41,583 nucleotides of DNA from Lachnospiraceae bacterium (GCA_019421365.1 JAHZFJ010000034.1:1-41583); one strand, 5' to 3'; counted from the stretch's first letter, positions 32,837 through 41,537 are shown. Translations and numbers: made by a program. The notes: generated from the letters alone by a model not told the origin.

Positions 32837-33606
32837 TACGCAGTACCTTTCTTGGCTTGCTCAACAGTTTTTTGTAATGCCTCCATAAGATTAATTACAT
32901 TATTCGGTCTACTGTTATCGCTACTTACAATTTCTTGACCTTGTATCTTTTGCGTGATAGCATTTCTTAATTTTTCTTGATACTCATCATGATAAGAAGA
33001 TATATTAAAATCTTTAGTCATTGTGTCAATCATGGTATTGGCCATACCCATCTCCTCATTGGAGATTTCTACTTTGGTGATTGATTTTGGAATCTCTTGT
33101 ATCTCTTCTTGATAAAATAACATCTTCGCTATAATGCATTCTGTCGTAGGATAAAGAATAAGTAATTCTTCCTTCGTAGTAAAAACTGTTTGAGCTATTG
33201 CAACTTCGTTTTTATTAAGAAGAGCTTGTCTTAATAATTCATATGCCTTTTCTGCACCTGCTTCTGGAATTACATAATAGTTTTTTTCAAAGTAAATTGA
33301 ATCAATATCACTCATCTTTGCAAAATGTTCAATGTGAATTGTCTTATCTCGCTTTGACTTGATATTCTCTAATTCATCTTCTGTGAAGGTAATATATTTT
33401 CCATCTTCGAATTCATAGCCCTTTATTATATCATTACTACTTACCTCTTTATTACAAGAAGGGCATATCTTCTTATACTTAATCCGTTCATGTGTATCTT
33501 TACAAAGTTGATTAAATGATATACCTATGTCACGTGTTGTCTTATATAAGCCAACAGGTATATATAATAAACCTACGCTGATTGCGCTCTTATGTGCAAC
33601 TGCCAT
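32836..33606 (-). CDS. ku: Ku DNA end-binding protein
   Basis: The 256-residue bacterial Ku (PF02735) begins AHKSAISVGLLYIPVGLYKT and carries KDTHERIKYKKICPSCNKEV near 36-55. It continues with the ring-forming YIPEAGAEKAYELL-like block (here YYVIPEAGAEKAYELLRQAL) and the C-terminal helical arm (SYHDEYQEKLRNAITQKIQG). The basic C-terminus is short (QAKKGTA), as in Bacillus-type Ku. It threads onto broken DNA ends as a homodimer and recruits the ligase encoded by the overlapping next gene. In Bacillus this pair is made in the forespore; a sigma-G-like -10 here suggests the same. Confidence 0.94.
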   Translation of the reverse strand: MAVAHKSAISVGLLYIPVGLYKTTRDIGISFNQLCKDTHERIKYKKICPSCNKEVSSNDIIKGYEFEDGKYITFTEDELENIKSKRDKTIHIEHFAKMSDIDSIYFEKNYYVIPEAGAEKAYELLRQALLNKNEVAIAQTVFTTKEELLILYPTTECIIAKMLFYQEEIQEIPKSITKVEISNEEMGMANTMIDTMTKDFNISSYHDEYQEKLRNAITQKIQGQEIVSSDNSRPNNVINLMEALQKTVEQAKKGTA

Positions 33607-33634
33607 ACTATCACCTCTTGATTGGAATTTTTAT

Positions 33635-33641
33635 TAGTATG
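33635..33641 (-). promoter_or_regulatory. possible sigma-G-like -10 upstream of ku
   Basis: CATACTA on the minus strand fits the forespore sigma-G -10 pattern and lies 29-35 bp before the ku ATG. The -35 region (GTAAT, 18 nt upstream) matches poorly. Confidence 0.28.
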
Positions 33642-33695
33642 TGCAGATTTATGGAATTAATTACACAAAAGCTTGTCTAATATGCGTTAAATGCA

Positions 33696-33733
33696 CAAGA
33701 GGCAAATAGAAAATTAATTCTATTTGCCTCTTG
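33696..33733. terminator. hairpin after the FMN reductase gene
   Basis: A perfect 16-bp stem, CAAGAGGCAAATAGAA with its complement, around an AATTAA loop. It lies 24 bp after the reductase stop and upstream of ku. T-tracts are short on both sides. Confidence 0.65.
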
Positions 33734-33756
33734 CATCACTTTATCTTATTATTATT

Positions 33757-34305
33757 TTAGAATTTTTCTATCCAAGCTGTAAAAGCATCTACATAGGATT
33801 TTAAGAATCCTTTAGTATCTTCGTTTACTAAATTTCCTTTTTCATCAAGTAAGCCCATTACATTTCCAATATATGCTTCAGGTTGCTGCAATGGATATAC
33901 ATCTAAAAACGAAAGTGTTTGTCTTAAGTGATGGTTTGCACCGAAACCCGCAAGACCTCCCATTGACACACTTACAATTCCTGCAGGCTTATGTGCCCAT
34001 ACATTTTGTCCGTATGGTCTAGAAGCTACATCTAATACATTTTTTAAAACCGCAGGAATGGAACGGTTATATTCTGGTGTAAAGAAAAGGTAAGCATCAG
34101 CAGCTTTAACCTCTTCTCTTAAACGTTTCCAAGACGCAGGTGGATTGCTCTCTAAATCTTGATTAAACATATCAATATCACTAATATCAATGAATTTCAC
34201 TTCATATTCTGCCGGTATCACTGATGCTACATAATTTGCAATTGATTTGTTAAAAGATTCTTTTCTTAAACTTCCTACTACTATACCGATTGTTTTTTTG
34301 CTCAT
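33757..34305 (-). CDS. NAD(P)H-dependent FMN reductase family protein
   Basis: The 182-residue flavodoxin-like protein (PF03358) opens with the phosphate-binding loop GIVVGSLRKESFNKS. It has the conserved FTPEYNRSIPAVLKNVLD block near 78-95 and SVSMGGLAGFGANHHLRQTL near 113-132. It should reduce FMN, quinones or similar acceptors with NAD(P)H in the cytoplasm. AGGAGG precedes the ATG. It is a single gene, divergent from the dehydrogenase-like gene, with a 341-bp intergenic region. Confidence 0.9.
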   Translation of the reverse strand: MSKKTIGIVVGSLRKESFNKSIANYVASVIPAEYEVKFIDISDIDMFNQDLESNPPASWKRLREEVKAADAYLFFTPEYNRSIPAVLKNVLDVASRPYGQNVWAHKPAGIVSVSMGGLAGFGANHHLRQTLSFLDVYPLQQPEAYIGNVMGLLDEKGNLVNEDTKGFLKSYVDAFTAWIEKF

Positions 34306-34471
34306 AATTTTTTCCTCCTAATATATTTGATAGTTATGTAAATATTACCCTGATTCTACTAATCTCATAAATTCATGAGATATACTTACATCTTTTTATA
34401 TGCCTACGTTACCATCTGCATGATTACTTTTGAATTATCCTGTGTAATCTGCTGAAGATAACGTAGAATTA

Positions 34472-34594
34472 TTATTGTTCTCGATTGCCTAATCCCTCTA
34501 AAATATTGGATAAATGCAAGGTTTCTAATTCTTCCTCAAAACTTGACTGGATATTTCCATTAATATTCTCCCCTAACCTACTTGGTATAATAGC
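34472..34594 (-). pseudogene. possible small coding remnant
   Basis: A 40-codon minus-strand frame without a start encodes a hydrophilic peptide containing SSFEEELETLHLSNILEGLG and ending GNREQ-stop. A GGGGAG box with a nearby ATG exists in the neighbouring frame, so a frameshifted small gene is conceivable. Too short to identify and may be chance. Confidence 0.2.
34583..34591 (+). promoter_or_regulatory. extended -10 promoter of the dehydrogenase-like gene
   Basis: TGGTATAAT (TG at 34583-34584, TATAAT at 34586-34591). No convincing -35 is seen 17 nt upstream. Confidence 0.45.
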
Positions 34595-34646
34595 TTAATT
34601 CTAAACATAATCATATAAAAGAAAGTAATAAGAAGGATGAGGTTAG

Positions 34647-36062
34647 ATGAAAAAAGTTAAAGTTCATTTACAACCTATGGTTACTAATATAAATCTACCC
34701 ACTGTTTTAAAAACAGCTATACTTCCAGGAGACTCCATTGAAAGGCTATTTATCGCTACCCAGATAGGGGAGATTTTTTATATTGGAAATGGAGTTATGG
34801 AGGTTTTTCTAGATATTCGCTCTCAAATCATAGCACTCGGTGTTTCTACTGGTGGTTACGATGAACGAGGATTATTAGGTCTAGCATTCCATCCTGAATT
34901 TAATAATAATGGTTTGTTTTATCTTCATTATTCATTAGCTGGAACGCAAGGTCCCGGTGCTCTTCCTCATTCATTTCAACCAAATCCGTGCGATTCTAGT
35001 ACTTTAAATCTAACGTGGTCTAATAGAGAAACACAATATGATCATATTGATACAGTAGAAGAATGGATTTTCCAATTAGGTAGACAACCACAGAGAAAGC
35101 GGGCATTACTTAATCTAAGAAGACCTTTTTTAAATCATAATGGTGTCAATAGCTTAAACTTTTCACCAGAAACAGGAAAACTTGTTTTAACAACTGGAGA
35201 TGGAGGATCAGGTTATGATCCATTTAATTTAAGTCAGGATGATATGGAACTCGCAGGGAAAATACTTGAAATTGATATAGCTAAGAATACGTCAACCGAT
35301 AATCCCCCTGTTGTTACACGTTTTAATGAACTTCCTATACCTATTCAGGAAACACTTACAGTAATCGCCAAAGGTGTACGTAATATACCTGGAATCTCAT
35401 TTCAAAGGTTTTATGATATGTATATCAAATATGTTGGAAATGTCGGTCAGGATCTGGTAGAGTCAATCTTCTCCTTCCTTCAATATAAACCTATACCGGT
35501 TACTGAGATTGTTAGGGCATCACTAATGCAATCTGAATCTGCCCCAGAAGGCTTTATTAATCTTGGCTGGCGAGGATGGGAAGGTGATTTTCCTACTGCT
35601 ATAATAAGGAATTGCTCTGATAACTCAACTTTAGATATGAAAACAATCGCTTATTACGATGAAGCAGTGAAAACTTCTGTGCAACGACTTCTGCCTCTCA
35701 CCTGCTACTATCATAAAGATTCTAGACCAGATAGATTTGGAGCAACGGCACTTACAGGTATTCAGGCGTATATGGGAAATGAAATCTCCGATTTAACAGG
35801 AAGCGTTGTATTTACTGATCTTGCTAGGAACGAAGAATCTCCACCTCCAAACAGAGGGGTTTTGGCTTACACTAAAGTACGTTCAGATTGTAAATTAAAT
35901 GATTTCAGTATTATAGAAACTGATTATAATTTTGGGTCTCAATCTTCTTATTATGTAAGTTTGGGAACAAATATGGATCAAACCAGATTATATCTTGGAG
36001 TTTATAGTTCTATGAATGTATCTAATTTGAATCAAGGCACTATTTTTGAAATTATCTCTTGA
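34647..36062 (+). CDS. glucose/sorbosone dehydrogenase-like beta-propeller protein
   Basis: The 471-residue protein resembles the GSDH/HHIP-like six-bladed propeller family (PF07995). It shows IERLFIATQIGEIFYI, DERGLLGLAFHPEFNNNGLF with FYLHYS, then HNGVNSLNFSPETGKLVLTT followed by GDGG, and a late ALTGIQAYMG blade. Soluble family members use PQQ to oxidise sugars, but many relatives lack that activity. Here there is no signal peptide, which is unusual for this family, and the insert at about 230-280 (ELPIPIQETLTVIAKGVRN and following) is long. GAGG lies 4-5 nt before the ATG. Dehydrogenase activity is not assured; a binding or carbohydrate-related role is possible. Confidence 0.75.
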   Translation: MKKVKVHLQPMVTNINLPTVLKTAILPGDSIERLFIATQIGEIFYIGNGVMEVFLDIRSQIIALGVSTGGYDERGLLGLAFHPEFNNNGLFYLHYSLAGTQGPGALPHSFQPNPCDSSTLNLTWSNRETQYDHIDTVEEWIFQLGRQPQRKRALLNLRRPFLNHNGVNSLNFSPETGKLVLTTGDGGSGYDPFNLSQDDMELAGKILEIDIAKNTSTDNPPVVTRFNELPIPIQETLTVIAKGVRNIPGISFQRFYDMYIKYVGNVGQDLVESIFSFLQYKPIPVTEIVRASLMQSESAPEGFINLGWRGWEGDFPTAIIRNCSDNSTLDMKTIAYYDEAVKTSVQRLLPLTCYYHKDSRPDRFGATALTGIQAYMGNEISDLTGSVVFTDLARNEESPPPNRGVLAYTKVRSDCKLNDFSIIETDYNFGSQSSYYVSLGTNMDQTRLYLGVYSSMNVSNLNQGTIFEIIS

Positions 36063-36161
36063 TTTGTATAACGAAATAGCTCTTAGTGTGAGACAAATTT
36101 CTTGTAGAATCTATGGGATAGTTATCTAAAATATTTATAAGCATGATAGGGGGTATTTCAA

Positions 36162-36665
36162 TTGAAAAAGATTGATGTCATTCGGTTTGTTTGTGTCGGG
36201 GGCATGTTAACAGCCTTAACTGTAATATTCCAAGCAGCACCCGTGTTTTTACCTGCGATTGGATTAGTACTTAGCCCATTGAGTACACTCCCTATTGCTA
36301 TAGCTGCTGCTTCAAATATTTTGCTTGGCTTTTCAGTATTATTTTCTTCTGCAATACTTCTTACTATAGTTAGTGTGCAGGAAACTCTCATTCTCCTTTT
36401 TACCACTGGGATGTTAGGTATCGTTATTGGTGCGTTCCTTAATAAGAAGGGATTAATAATTTCCACTTTGATTTCAGGTCTAACATTATCTTTTGGAATG
36501 ATAGTTTTAACCTACATAGTAGGTATTCCGGCATTTGTGGATTTGACTAGATCGTTATCTACACCTTTAATACTTTTCATCTTTTTCTTATTCTCACTGG
36601 TCTACGCTAGTATATGGAATTTTTGTATAAGGAAATTGATGAAATATCTTTGCAATTTTATATGA
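36162..36665 (+). CDS. small multi-pass membrane protein, ECF-S-component-like
   Basis: The 167-residue protein starts at a TTG with GGGGG about 8 nt upstream. It has five or six hydrophobic helices: near 8-28, 30-52, 55-80, 82-100, 103-125 and 135-155. The opening (RFVCVGGMLTALTVIFQAAP, then PLSTLPIAIAAASN) recalls the small substrate-specific S subunits of ECF vitamin transporters or similar integral proteins of Firmicutes. No ATPase is nearby, as would be expected if it used a shared energising module. The ligand and exact family are not established. It converges on the helicase gene with only 18 bp between stops. Confidence 0.7.
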   Translation: MKKIDVIRFVCVGGMLTALTVIFQAAPVFLPAIGLVLSPLSTLPIAIAAASNILLGFSVLFSSAILLTIVSVQETLILLFTTGMLGIVIGAFLNKKGLIISTLISGLTLSFGMIVLTYIVGIPAFVDLTRSLSTPLILFIFFLFSLVYASIWNFCIRKLMKYLCNFI

Positions 36666-36697
36666 ACAGAAGCCGATTATTCGTCATCGGCTTCTGT
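36666..36697. terminator. shared hairpin at convergent gene ends
   Basis: ACAGAAGCCGA (36666-36676) pairs with TCGGCTTCTGT (36687-36697). One arm is the last codons of the helicase gene. T-runs are weak on both sides. Confidence 0.6.
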
Positions 36698-38468
36698 ATT
36701 CCAAAAATCTGCCTTTTATTAAAAGCAAGTTAATCCGTTCACTAACAACCATTCTTTCATCGTATACCCATTCTTCTTCAAATGGTATCTTAAAATTCTT
36801 AGAAAAAGAGTAATACAGATTAATCTTCTGATAATAGATTTCTAAATCTTCTAAGCTCTGGCCATCTTCTACTGGTTTATATATAGCTTCATTTTTTCTT
36901 ATGAAATACTGTTCTACATAGTCATTAAAAGCTGCGAATACTCGTTCATTGTGTACATCAAATGGTAATCTCATAAGCCTCCATTCTACTGCCTCTTCTA
37001 ACTTATATTGCTTAATTTTATCAAGAGTAAAAATATAATCCCGGATATCCATCTTTTTATATAGCGGGACTTTCTCCTCTCTTGTGGCCCATAGCGCTAA
37101 TTTATCTCTAAGCGGAAGACCTTTGATTTTTAGTAATACTTCACTTGGACCTACCACTGCCTCTATTAAAGGATCATCCTTTTTCTCTATATTCCTTTTT
37201 ATAAACTCATATTGCTCTCCTGTAGAAGCTACATATCCTATCTCATATATACCCTTTCTACCGGCCCGACCTGCAATTTGCTTTATCTCTTGTGACGTTA
37301 ACGTACGAATTTCATCTCCATCAAACTTCTTACTATTCAGAAAGATGATACGCCTAATTGGTAGATTTACTCCCATTCCTATGGCATCAGTAGAGACTAA
37401 AATCTTATTCCTTCCTTCTACAAAATCACGATATTGTATCTTTCTAACTTCTGGAGGCAAATCTCCATAAATCATACTGGTTGCTACCTTATTATCCATA
37501 AACATCTTAGCAATCTCTAACACTCTTTTCTTCGAGAATACAATAATCGCATCTCCTTCTTTTACTTCCTTCAATTCAAAGGGCTTTTCTTCTATCTGTA
37601 GTGGTACATTTCTCACATATTCCTTAATCTCATAATTATCCTCACAAGATTCCAGGATTTCTTGTAATAACTCTTTCGCATTCAATGCACCGCAAACATG
37701 AATCTCAGGACACCTAAGTCCAAGTAACGCTCTCGTCCAAGCAGCTCCTCTTTGGTTATCTCCTATCATCTGAATCTCATCGATCACTGCGACTTTGTAT
37801 TCTTTATCTATATTCAATTTTTCCACAGTACAACTCTTATGTTTTGCACCTTCTATTATTATCTCTTCTTCACCTGTCACCAAATCACATGCAACTCCAC
37901 TTTCATTCAATTTCTCGAATATCTCTAGAGCTAGGATTCTTAGTGGTGCTAGATATATCCCATTGTTACTCTCTTTTAAACATTCGATAGCTTCATAGGT
38001 CTTACCAGTATTGGTTTCGCCAAGATGCAGATAGACTACTCTTCTCATGCCTCTTGCTTTCAGATAATCATCCTTTGGGTTATCCGGGATATAGCGATCA
38101 AAATCATCTGCTAACATCTTCGGAATATGAGATGTTACAAGTACGGTCATAATTCCTGATTTAACATAATCATCTAAGTTTTCACGAACAATTTCATCAA
38201 ACACAAAATCCGTTTTATTTCTCTTATTATAATCGTCTAGTAGGCGGATTGATATGTCATCTAATAGTTCTCGGTATTCCTCGTAAACTCGTCCAAATCC
38301 TTTTATGTTCTCTCCTTGCATCATTGTCATGGCTTTTAATTTTTTACGTACTGCTGCCTCATGACTCCATAAGTTAGCAGTCTTCGTATTCGTAACAATT
38401 TGCTTCATATTATTAAGTTGATCTTTAAAGATTAGAAACTCTCTTGCTTCTTTGCGATTCTTCTTCAA
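36684..38468 (-). CDS. SUV3-type DExH helicase
   Basis: The 594-residue protein starts at a TTG with AGGTG 6-7 nt upstream. After an alpha-helical N-terminal region (1-140) come the helicase core motifs: Walker A GETNTGKT (150-157), DEIQ (230-233), STDAIGMGVNL (about 359-369) and QIAGRAGR (397-404). The helicase C-terminal domain and a helical SUV3-like domain (about 430-520, WRLMRLPFDVHNERVFAAF) follow. This is the family of the mitochondrial RNA degradosome helicase Suv3, also found in some Firmicutes. It would unwind structured RNA or RNA-DNA using NTP; bacterial partners are not known. The gene stands alone. Confidence 0.92.
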   Translation of the reverse strand: MKKNRKEAREFLIFKDQLNNMKQIVTNTKTANLWSHEAAVRKKLKAMTMMQGENIKGFGRVYEEYRELLDDISIRLLDDYNKRNKTDFVFDEIVRENLDDYVKSGIMTVLVTSHIPKMLADDFDRYIPDNPKDDYLKARGMRRVVYLHLGETNTGKTYEAIECLKESNNGIYLAPLRILALEIFEKLNESGVACDLVTGEEEIIIEGAKHKSCTVEKLNIDKEYKVAVIDEIQMIGDNQRGAAWTRALLGLRCPEIHVCGALNAKELLQEILESCEDNYEIKEYVRNVPLQIEEKPFELKEVKEGDAIIVFSKKRVLEIAKMFMDNKVATSMIYGDLPPEVRKIQYRDFVEGRNKILVSTDAIGMGVNLPIRRIIFLNSKKFDGDEIRTLTSQEIKQIAGRAGRKGIYEIGYVASTGEQYEFIKRNIEKKDDPLIEAVVGPSEVLLKIKGLPLRDKLALWATREEKVPLYKKMDIRDYIFTLDKIKQYKLEEAVEWRLMRLPFDVHNERVFAAFNDYVEQYFIRKNEAIYKPVEDGQSLEDLEIYYQKINLYYSFSKNFKIPFEEEWVYDERMVVSERINLLLIKGRFLEYRSR

Positions 38469-38586
38469 AAATTACACCTACTATTCACTTTCTTTTATTG
38501 TCTGAATAATATCAACGCTTACGTTATAGTTATACTATATAATTTTCAAAAATCTGATCATTATACACATTGTTTTAGAATAAAAA

Positions 38587-38650
38587 GAACCTATTTACTG
38601 AAAATCCTTTCTAAAAAATACAAGGATTTTCATGTAAATAGGTCTTTTGT
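38587..38650. terminator. bidirectional terminator after the enoate-reductase-like gene
   Basis: A stem of about 22 bp (38587-38609 with 38622-38644, minor mismatches) has T-runs on both strands: TTTTGTTTATTT on the + strand, TTTTTATTC on the minus. Confidence 0.8.
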
Positions 38651-38668
38651 TTATTTATTCTACTTTAA

Positions 38669-40672
38669 TTATAAACTACGTGCTACTTCATAAGCATCCC
38701 AAATAGCTCCGCGGATATTTCTTACCTGTCTAGAATCGCCAATGTTATAAATATGATTATAATCATACTTGATTTCATCATATAAAGAATGTTCCGATCT
38801 GTAACCAATTGCAATAATAACCTGGTCACTTGTAATGGTTTCTTCTACATTACCATTTGTAACAATTGCACCTTCATCAGTTATAGCAGCTAAACGACAA
38901 TTAGCTTTGATTTCTACTTTATTAAATGCAAGTAAATCTCTTAACATCCATTCGTTCATCGATGGAAGGGTTATACCTGAGGATAAAATATCAGAAAGTG
39001 CTTCTACAAGCGTAACTTTCTTCCCTTGTTTCGCAAGATGCAATGCTAATTCTGCACCTACAAGGCCTCCTCCAATAACAATAACATTATCTTTTGCTTC
39101 TACTTTTTCTAGTAAAACATCCTGTGCAAGAACTGCTTTTTCAATTCCTTTTACATGAGGAATGATAGGACAAGAACCTTCAGAAACAAACAGTGTATCT
39201 GGTTTTAAGTCAGAAATCATTTCTTTAGTTGCTTTTGTACTCTTTCTGATATCAACTCCAAGACTCACTAACTGTTTCTCATACCATGCAACCAAACTTC
39301 TATCGTCCTCTTTAAAATCAGGAACACCACCTGGTACAAGAGAACCACCTAATTGATCTTTTGCCTCAAATAAGGTAACATAATGACCTCTTAGAGCTGA
39401 AACTCTAGCAGCTTCCATACCTCCTGGTCCGCCTCCTACAACAACTACCTTCTTCTTTTCCTCAGCTTTCCTGATACCAACTGCAACTTCACGTCCACAT
39501 TCAGGGTTTACTGCACAACTACCTACACCGCCTTCTAATGCACGGCCAAAACATCCGTCGTGGCAGCCAAGGCAAGGTCGTATCATTTCGCTCTCATCTG
39601 CTCTTATTTTGTTGACAAATTCAGGATCTGCCAATAGTGGACGACCAAGACCTATCATATCAATGATCCCATCTTCCAATGCTCTCGCAGACTTATCCAT
39701 ATCATCCATACGTCCAGCAACAAGTACAGGCACCTTTGCTACTTCTTTCAATCGTTTTGCTAATGGTAAATACATTCCTTTTTCAAAGTACATAGGTGGA
39801 TGAGCCCAGTACCAGGAATCATATGTTCCAGCATCAGCATCAAATGCATCATAACCGGCTTCCTGTAATATCTTTGCAGCTTCCAAAGATTCTTCAATAT
39901 CGCGTCCTAATTCTTCAAAATCTTCGCCAGGTACTGCTCCCTTACGAAAATCTTTCATGTAACTCTTTATTGAAAAACGTAAGATAACTGGAAAATCAGC
40001 TCCACATACCTGCTTGATTTTCTGTACAATTTCGATTGCGAAAGTTAATCTTCCTTTTAAATCTCCACCATATTTATCAGTACGTTTATTGAATACACTC
40101 ATGGCAAAACAATCTAACAGATACCCTTCATGTACTGCATGAACTTCAACACCGTCAAAGCCTGCTTTTTTAACAATTGCAGCAGCTTCGCCAAATTGTT
40201 CAACTATATGCTCTATTTCCTCTGTTTTTAATTCTCGACATGTAAGGCTAGGTACCCAACGATTATCTATCGTACTCGGAGCAACCAAACGATCCACTGG
40301 CACTACTGTTCCAGGTATACCAGACCTTCCAAGACCTGCAGTCAGCTGACAAAAAATCTTGCTACCGAAAGCATGTACTCTATCTGTCATTTCTTTTCCT
40401 TTTTTTTCATAATAGCTAGGAAGTTTAACTGGACATGGGAAAACACAGGGTTCATGTGGTTCAATATCATTATCTACCCAATTTGCTCCGGTAATAATTA
40501 ATCCGGTACCCCCTTTTGCTCTTTGAACATAGTACTCTGTGGATTTTTCTGTATAAGCACCCTGGTCATCACTTTCTGCAGTTGGTCCCATAGGAGCCAT
40601 AAAAAATCTGTTATTAAGCTCTACTTTACCAATCTTAATTGGCTCAAATAATGATTTAAATTTCTCTTGCAT
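38669..40672 (-). CDS. 2-enoate-reductase-like OYE/Fe-S/FAD flavoenzyme
   Basis: The 667-residue protein has the full three-domain build of 2,4-dienoyl-CoA/2-enoate reductases. Residues about 5-360 are an Old Yellow Enzyme FMN barrel with catalytic-site HAVHEGYLLD (178-187). A four-Cys motif at 367, 370, 374 and 386 (CLGCHDGC and GSCAVNP) should hold a [4Fe-4S] cluster. Then come an FAD domain with VVGGGPGGMEAA (411-422) and an NAD(H) domain with VIVIGGGLVGAELA (about 533-546). It would reduce an activated C=C bond of an unsaturated acid, CoA ester or xenobiotic, using NADH. AGGAGG precedes the ATG. The divergent TetR regulator probably controls it in response to a substrate. Confidence 0.93.
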   Translation of the reverse strand: MQEKFKSLFEPIKIGKVELNNRFFMAPMGPTAESDDQGAYTEKSTEYYVQRAKGGTGLIITGANWVDNDIEPHEPCVFPCPVKLPSYYEKKGKEMTDRVHAFGSKIFCQLTAGLGRSGIPGTVVPVDRLVAPSTIDNRWVPSLTCRELKTEEIEHIVEQFGEAAAIVKKAGFDGVEVHAVHEGYLLDCFAMSVFNKRTDKYGGDLKGRLTFAIEIVQKIKQVCGADFPVILRFSIKSYMKDFRKGAVPGEDFEELGRDIEESLEAAKILQEAGYDAFDADAGTYDSWYWAHPPMYFEKGMYLPLAKRLKEVAKVPVLVAGRMDDMDKSARALEDGIIDMIGLGRPLLADPEFVNKIRADESEMIRPCLGCHDGCFGRALEGGVGSCAVNPECGREVAVGIRKAEEKKKVVVVGGGPGGMEAARVSALRGHYVTLFEAKDQLGGSLVPGGVPDFKEDDRSLVAWYEKQLVSLGVDIRKSTKATKEMISDLKPDTLFVSEGSCPIIPHVKGIEKAVLAQDVLLEKVEAKDNVIVIGGGLVGAELALHLAKQGKKVTLVEALSDILSSGITLPSMNEWMLRDLLAFNKVEIKANCRLAAITDEGAIVTNGNVEETITSDQVIIAIGYRSEHSLYDEIKYDYNHIYNIGDSRQVRNIRGAIWDAYEVARSL

Positions 40673-40725
40673 ATTTACCTCCTGTACTCTTGATATGTAT
40701 CTTATAAGTTTTTATTGAACACATT

Positions 40726-40743
40726 CATTGAACATGTTCAATG
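40726..40743. promoter_or_regulatory. candidate TetR operator, 18-bp perfect palindrome
   Basis: CATTGAACATGTTCAATG is its own reverse complement. A partial copy, ATTGAACA, lies just upstream at about 40714-40721. It sits in the divergent region between the enoate-reductase-like and TetR genes, close to both promoters. Confidence 0.75.
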
Positions 40744-40765
40744 TTATTAATTTAACATTCAAGAG

Positions 40766-40794
40766 TTGCAATGTCAAGAGTTATTGTGTAAAAT
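40766..40794 (+). promoter_or_regulatory. sigma-A-type promoter of the TetR unit
   Basis: TTGCAA (40766-40771) and TAAAAT (40789-40794), 17-nt spacer; the -35 is 22 nt downstream of the 18-bp palindrome. Confidence 0.55.
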
Positions 40795-40882
40795 TGTTAT
40801 AAAAATTATTAAGTAAAATTTAATAAAATCAAGGACAAAATCACCTAAGAACAGAGTAGGGGTGAAAGAAAGGATAGTATTG

Positions 40883-40918
40883 ATGTATTTAACTCATGCA
40901 TCAAGAAAGAATATATGA
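40883..40918 (+). CDS. 11-codon leader ORF overlapping the TetR start
   Basis: ATG at 40883 with AAAGGA 8 nt upstream encodes MYLTHASRKNI, then TGA. The stop overlaps the TetR ATG as ATGA. The TetR start itself has only a weak AAGAAAGA-type box, so ribosomes finishing the leader may re-initiate at TetR. Confidence 0.45.
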   Translation: MYLTHASRKNI

Positions 40919-41496
40919 CTACATCAAAAAGAAAACTGCAAACCGTTGAAACTAGAAAAAGAATCATCAATTCCGTTAAATTATTATTGTCTACTACAGA
41001 TATAAAAGATATTAAAATTCGTGACATCTGTAAAAAAGCCGACGTTTCCGTAGGTACATTCTATGTCTATTTTTCCTGTAAGGAGGAAGCAATTCTCTAT
41101 ATTTACCGGGAATGTGATCAGGATTTTGAGGCATTAGATTTGACTGATGATATCATGAGTAATATCTCTTCCATTTTAAGAACATATTTTGAAATGGTAA
41201 CTTTAGATGATATGTTACTTGTCAGACACGTTTATATTTGTCATCTAACTTATTATGATAGTTATTTTTTTGACGAAAACCGAATTCTATTTCAACTGTT
41301 GAATCATCAGCTCTATTTATTGACAAAACGAAACGATACAAAAGACATAACTTGGCAAGTGCTAGATTATTCCCGTGGTTGCATTTATAATTTATGTATT
41401 CGTTTTGATGCCAATATAACAGGCTGGGTTGAAAAACAGGTTAATCAAACCTGTAATTATATTCAATTTCTTATTAGCCAGTCAGCAGAAAAATGA
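40915..41496 (+). CDS. TetR-family transcriptional regulator
   Basis: The 193-residue protein has an N-terminal TetR DNA-binding domain (about 10-60: ETRKRIINSVKLLLSTTDIK, IRDICKKADVSVGTFYVYFS, CKEEAILYIYREC). A helical ligand-binding and dimer domain (about 70-190) has no recognisable sub-family. It is divergent from the enoate-reductase-like gene with a perfect 18-bp palindrome between them, the usual layout for a repressor released by the enzyme's substrate or product. Translation may be coupled to an 11-codon ORF just upstream. Confidence 0.92.
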   Translation: MTTSKRKLQTVETRKRIINSVKLLLSTTDIKDIKIRDICKKADVSVGTFYVYFSCKEEAILYIYRECDQDFEALDLTDDIMSNISSILRTYFEMVTLDDMLLVRHVYICHLTYYDSYFFDENRILFQLLNHQLYLLTKRNDTKDITWQVLDYSRGCIYNLCIRFDANITGWVEKQVNQTCNYIQFLISQSAEK

Positions 41497-41537
41497 TAAA
41501 AACAACCTTTATAAATGGATTTTAATCCATGATATGC

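Larger units (their letters stand above)
34306..34646. other. 341-bp divergent intergenic region
   Basis: Between the FMN reductase and sugar-dehydrogenase-like genes. It holds a small palindrome (ATCTCAT-N6-ATGAGAT, near 34363-34382), an extended -10 at 34583-34591 and a short minus-strand coding-like remnant at 34472-34594. No RNA gene was recognised. Confidence 0.5.
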
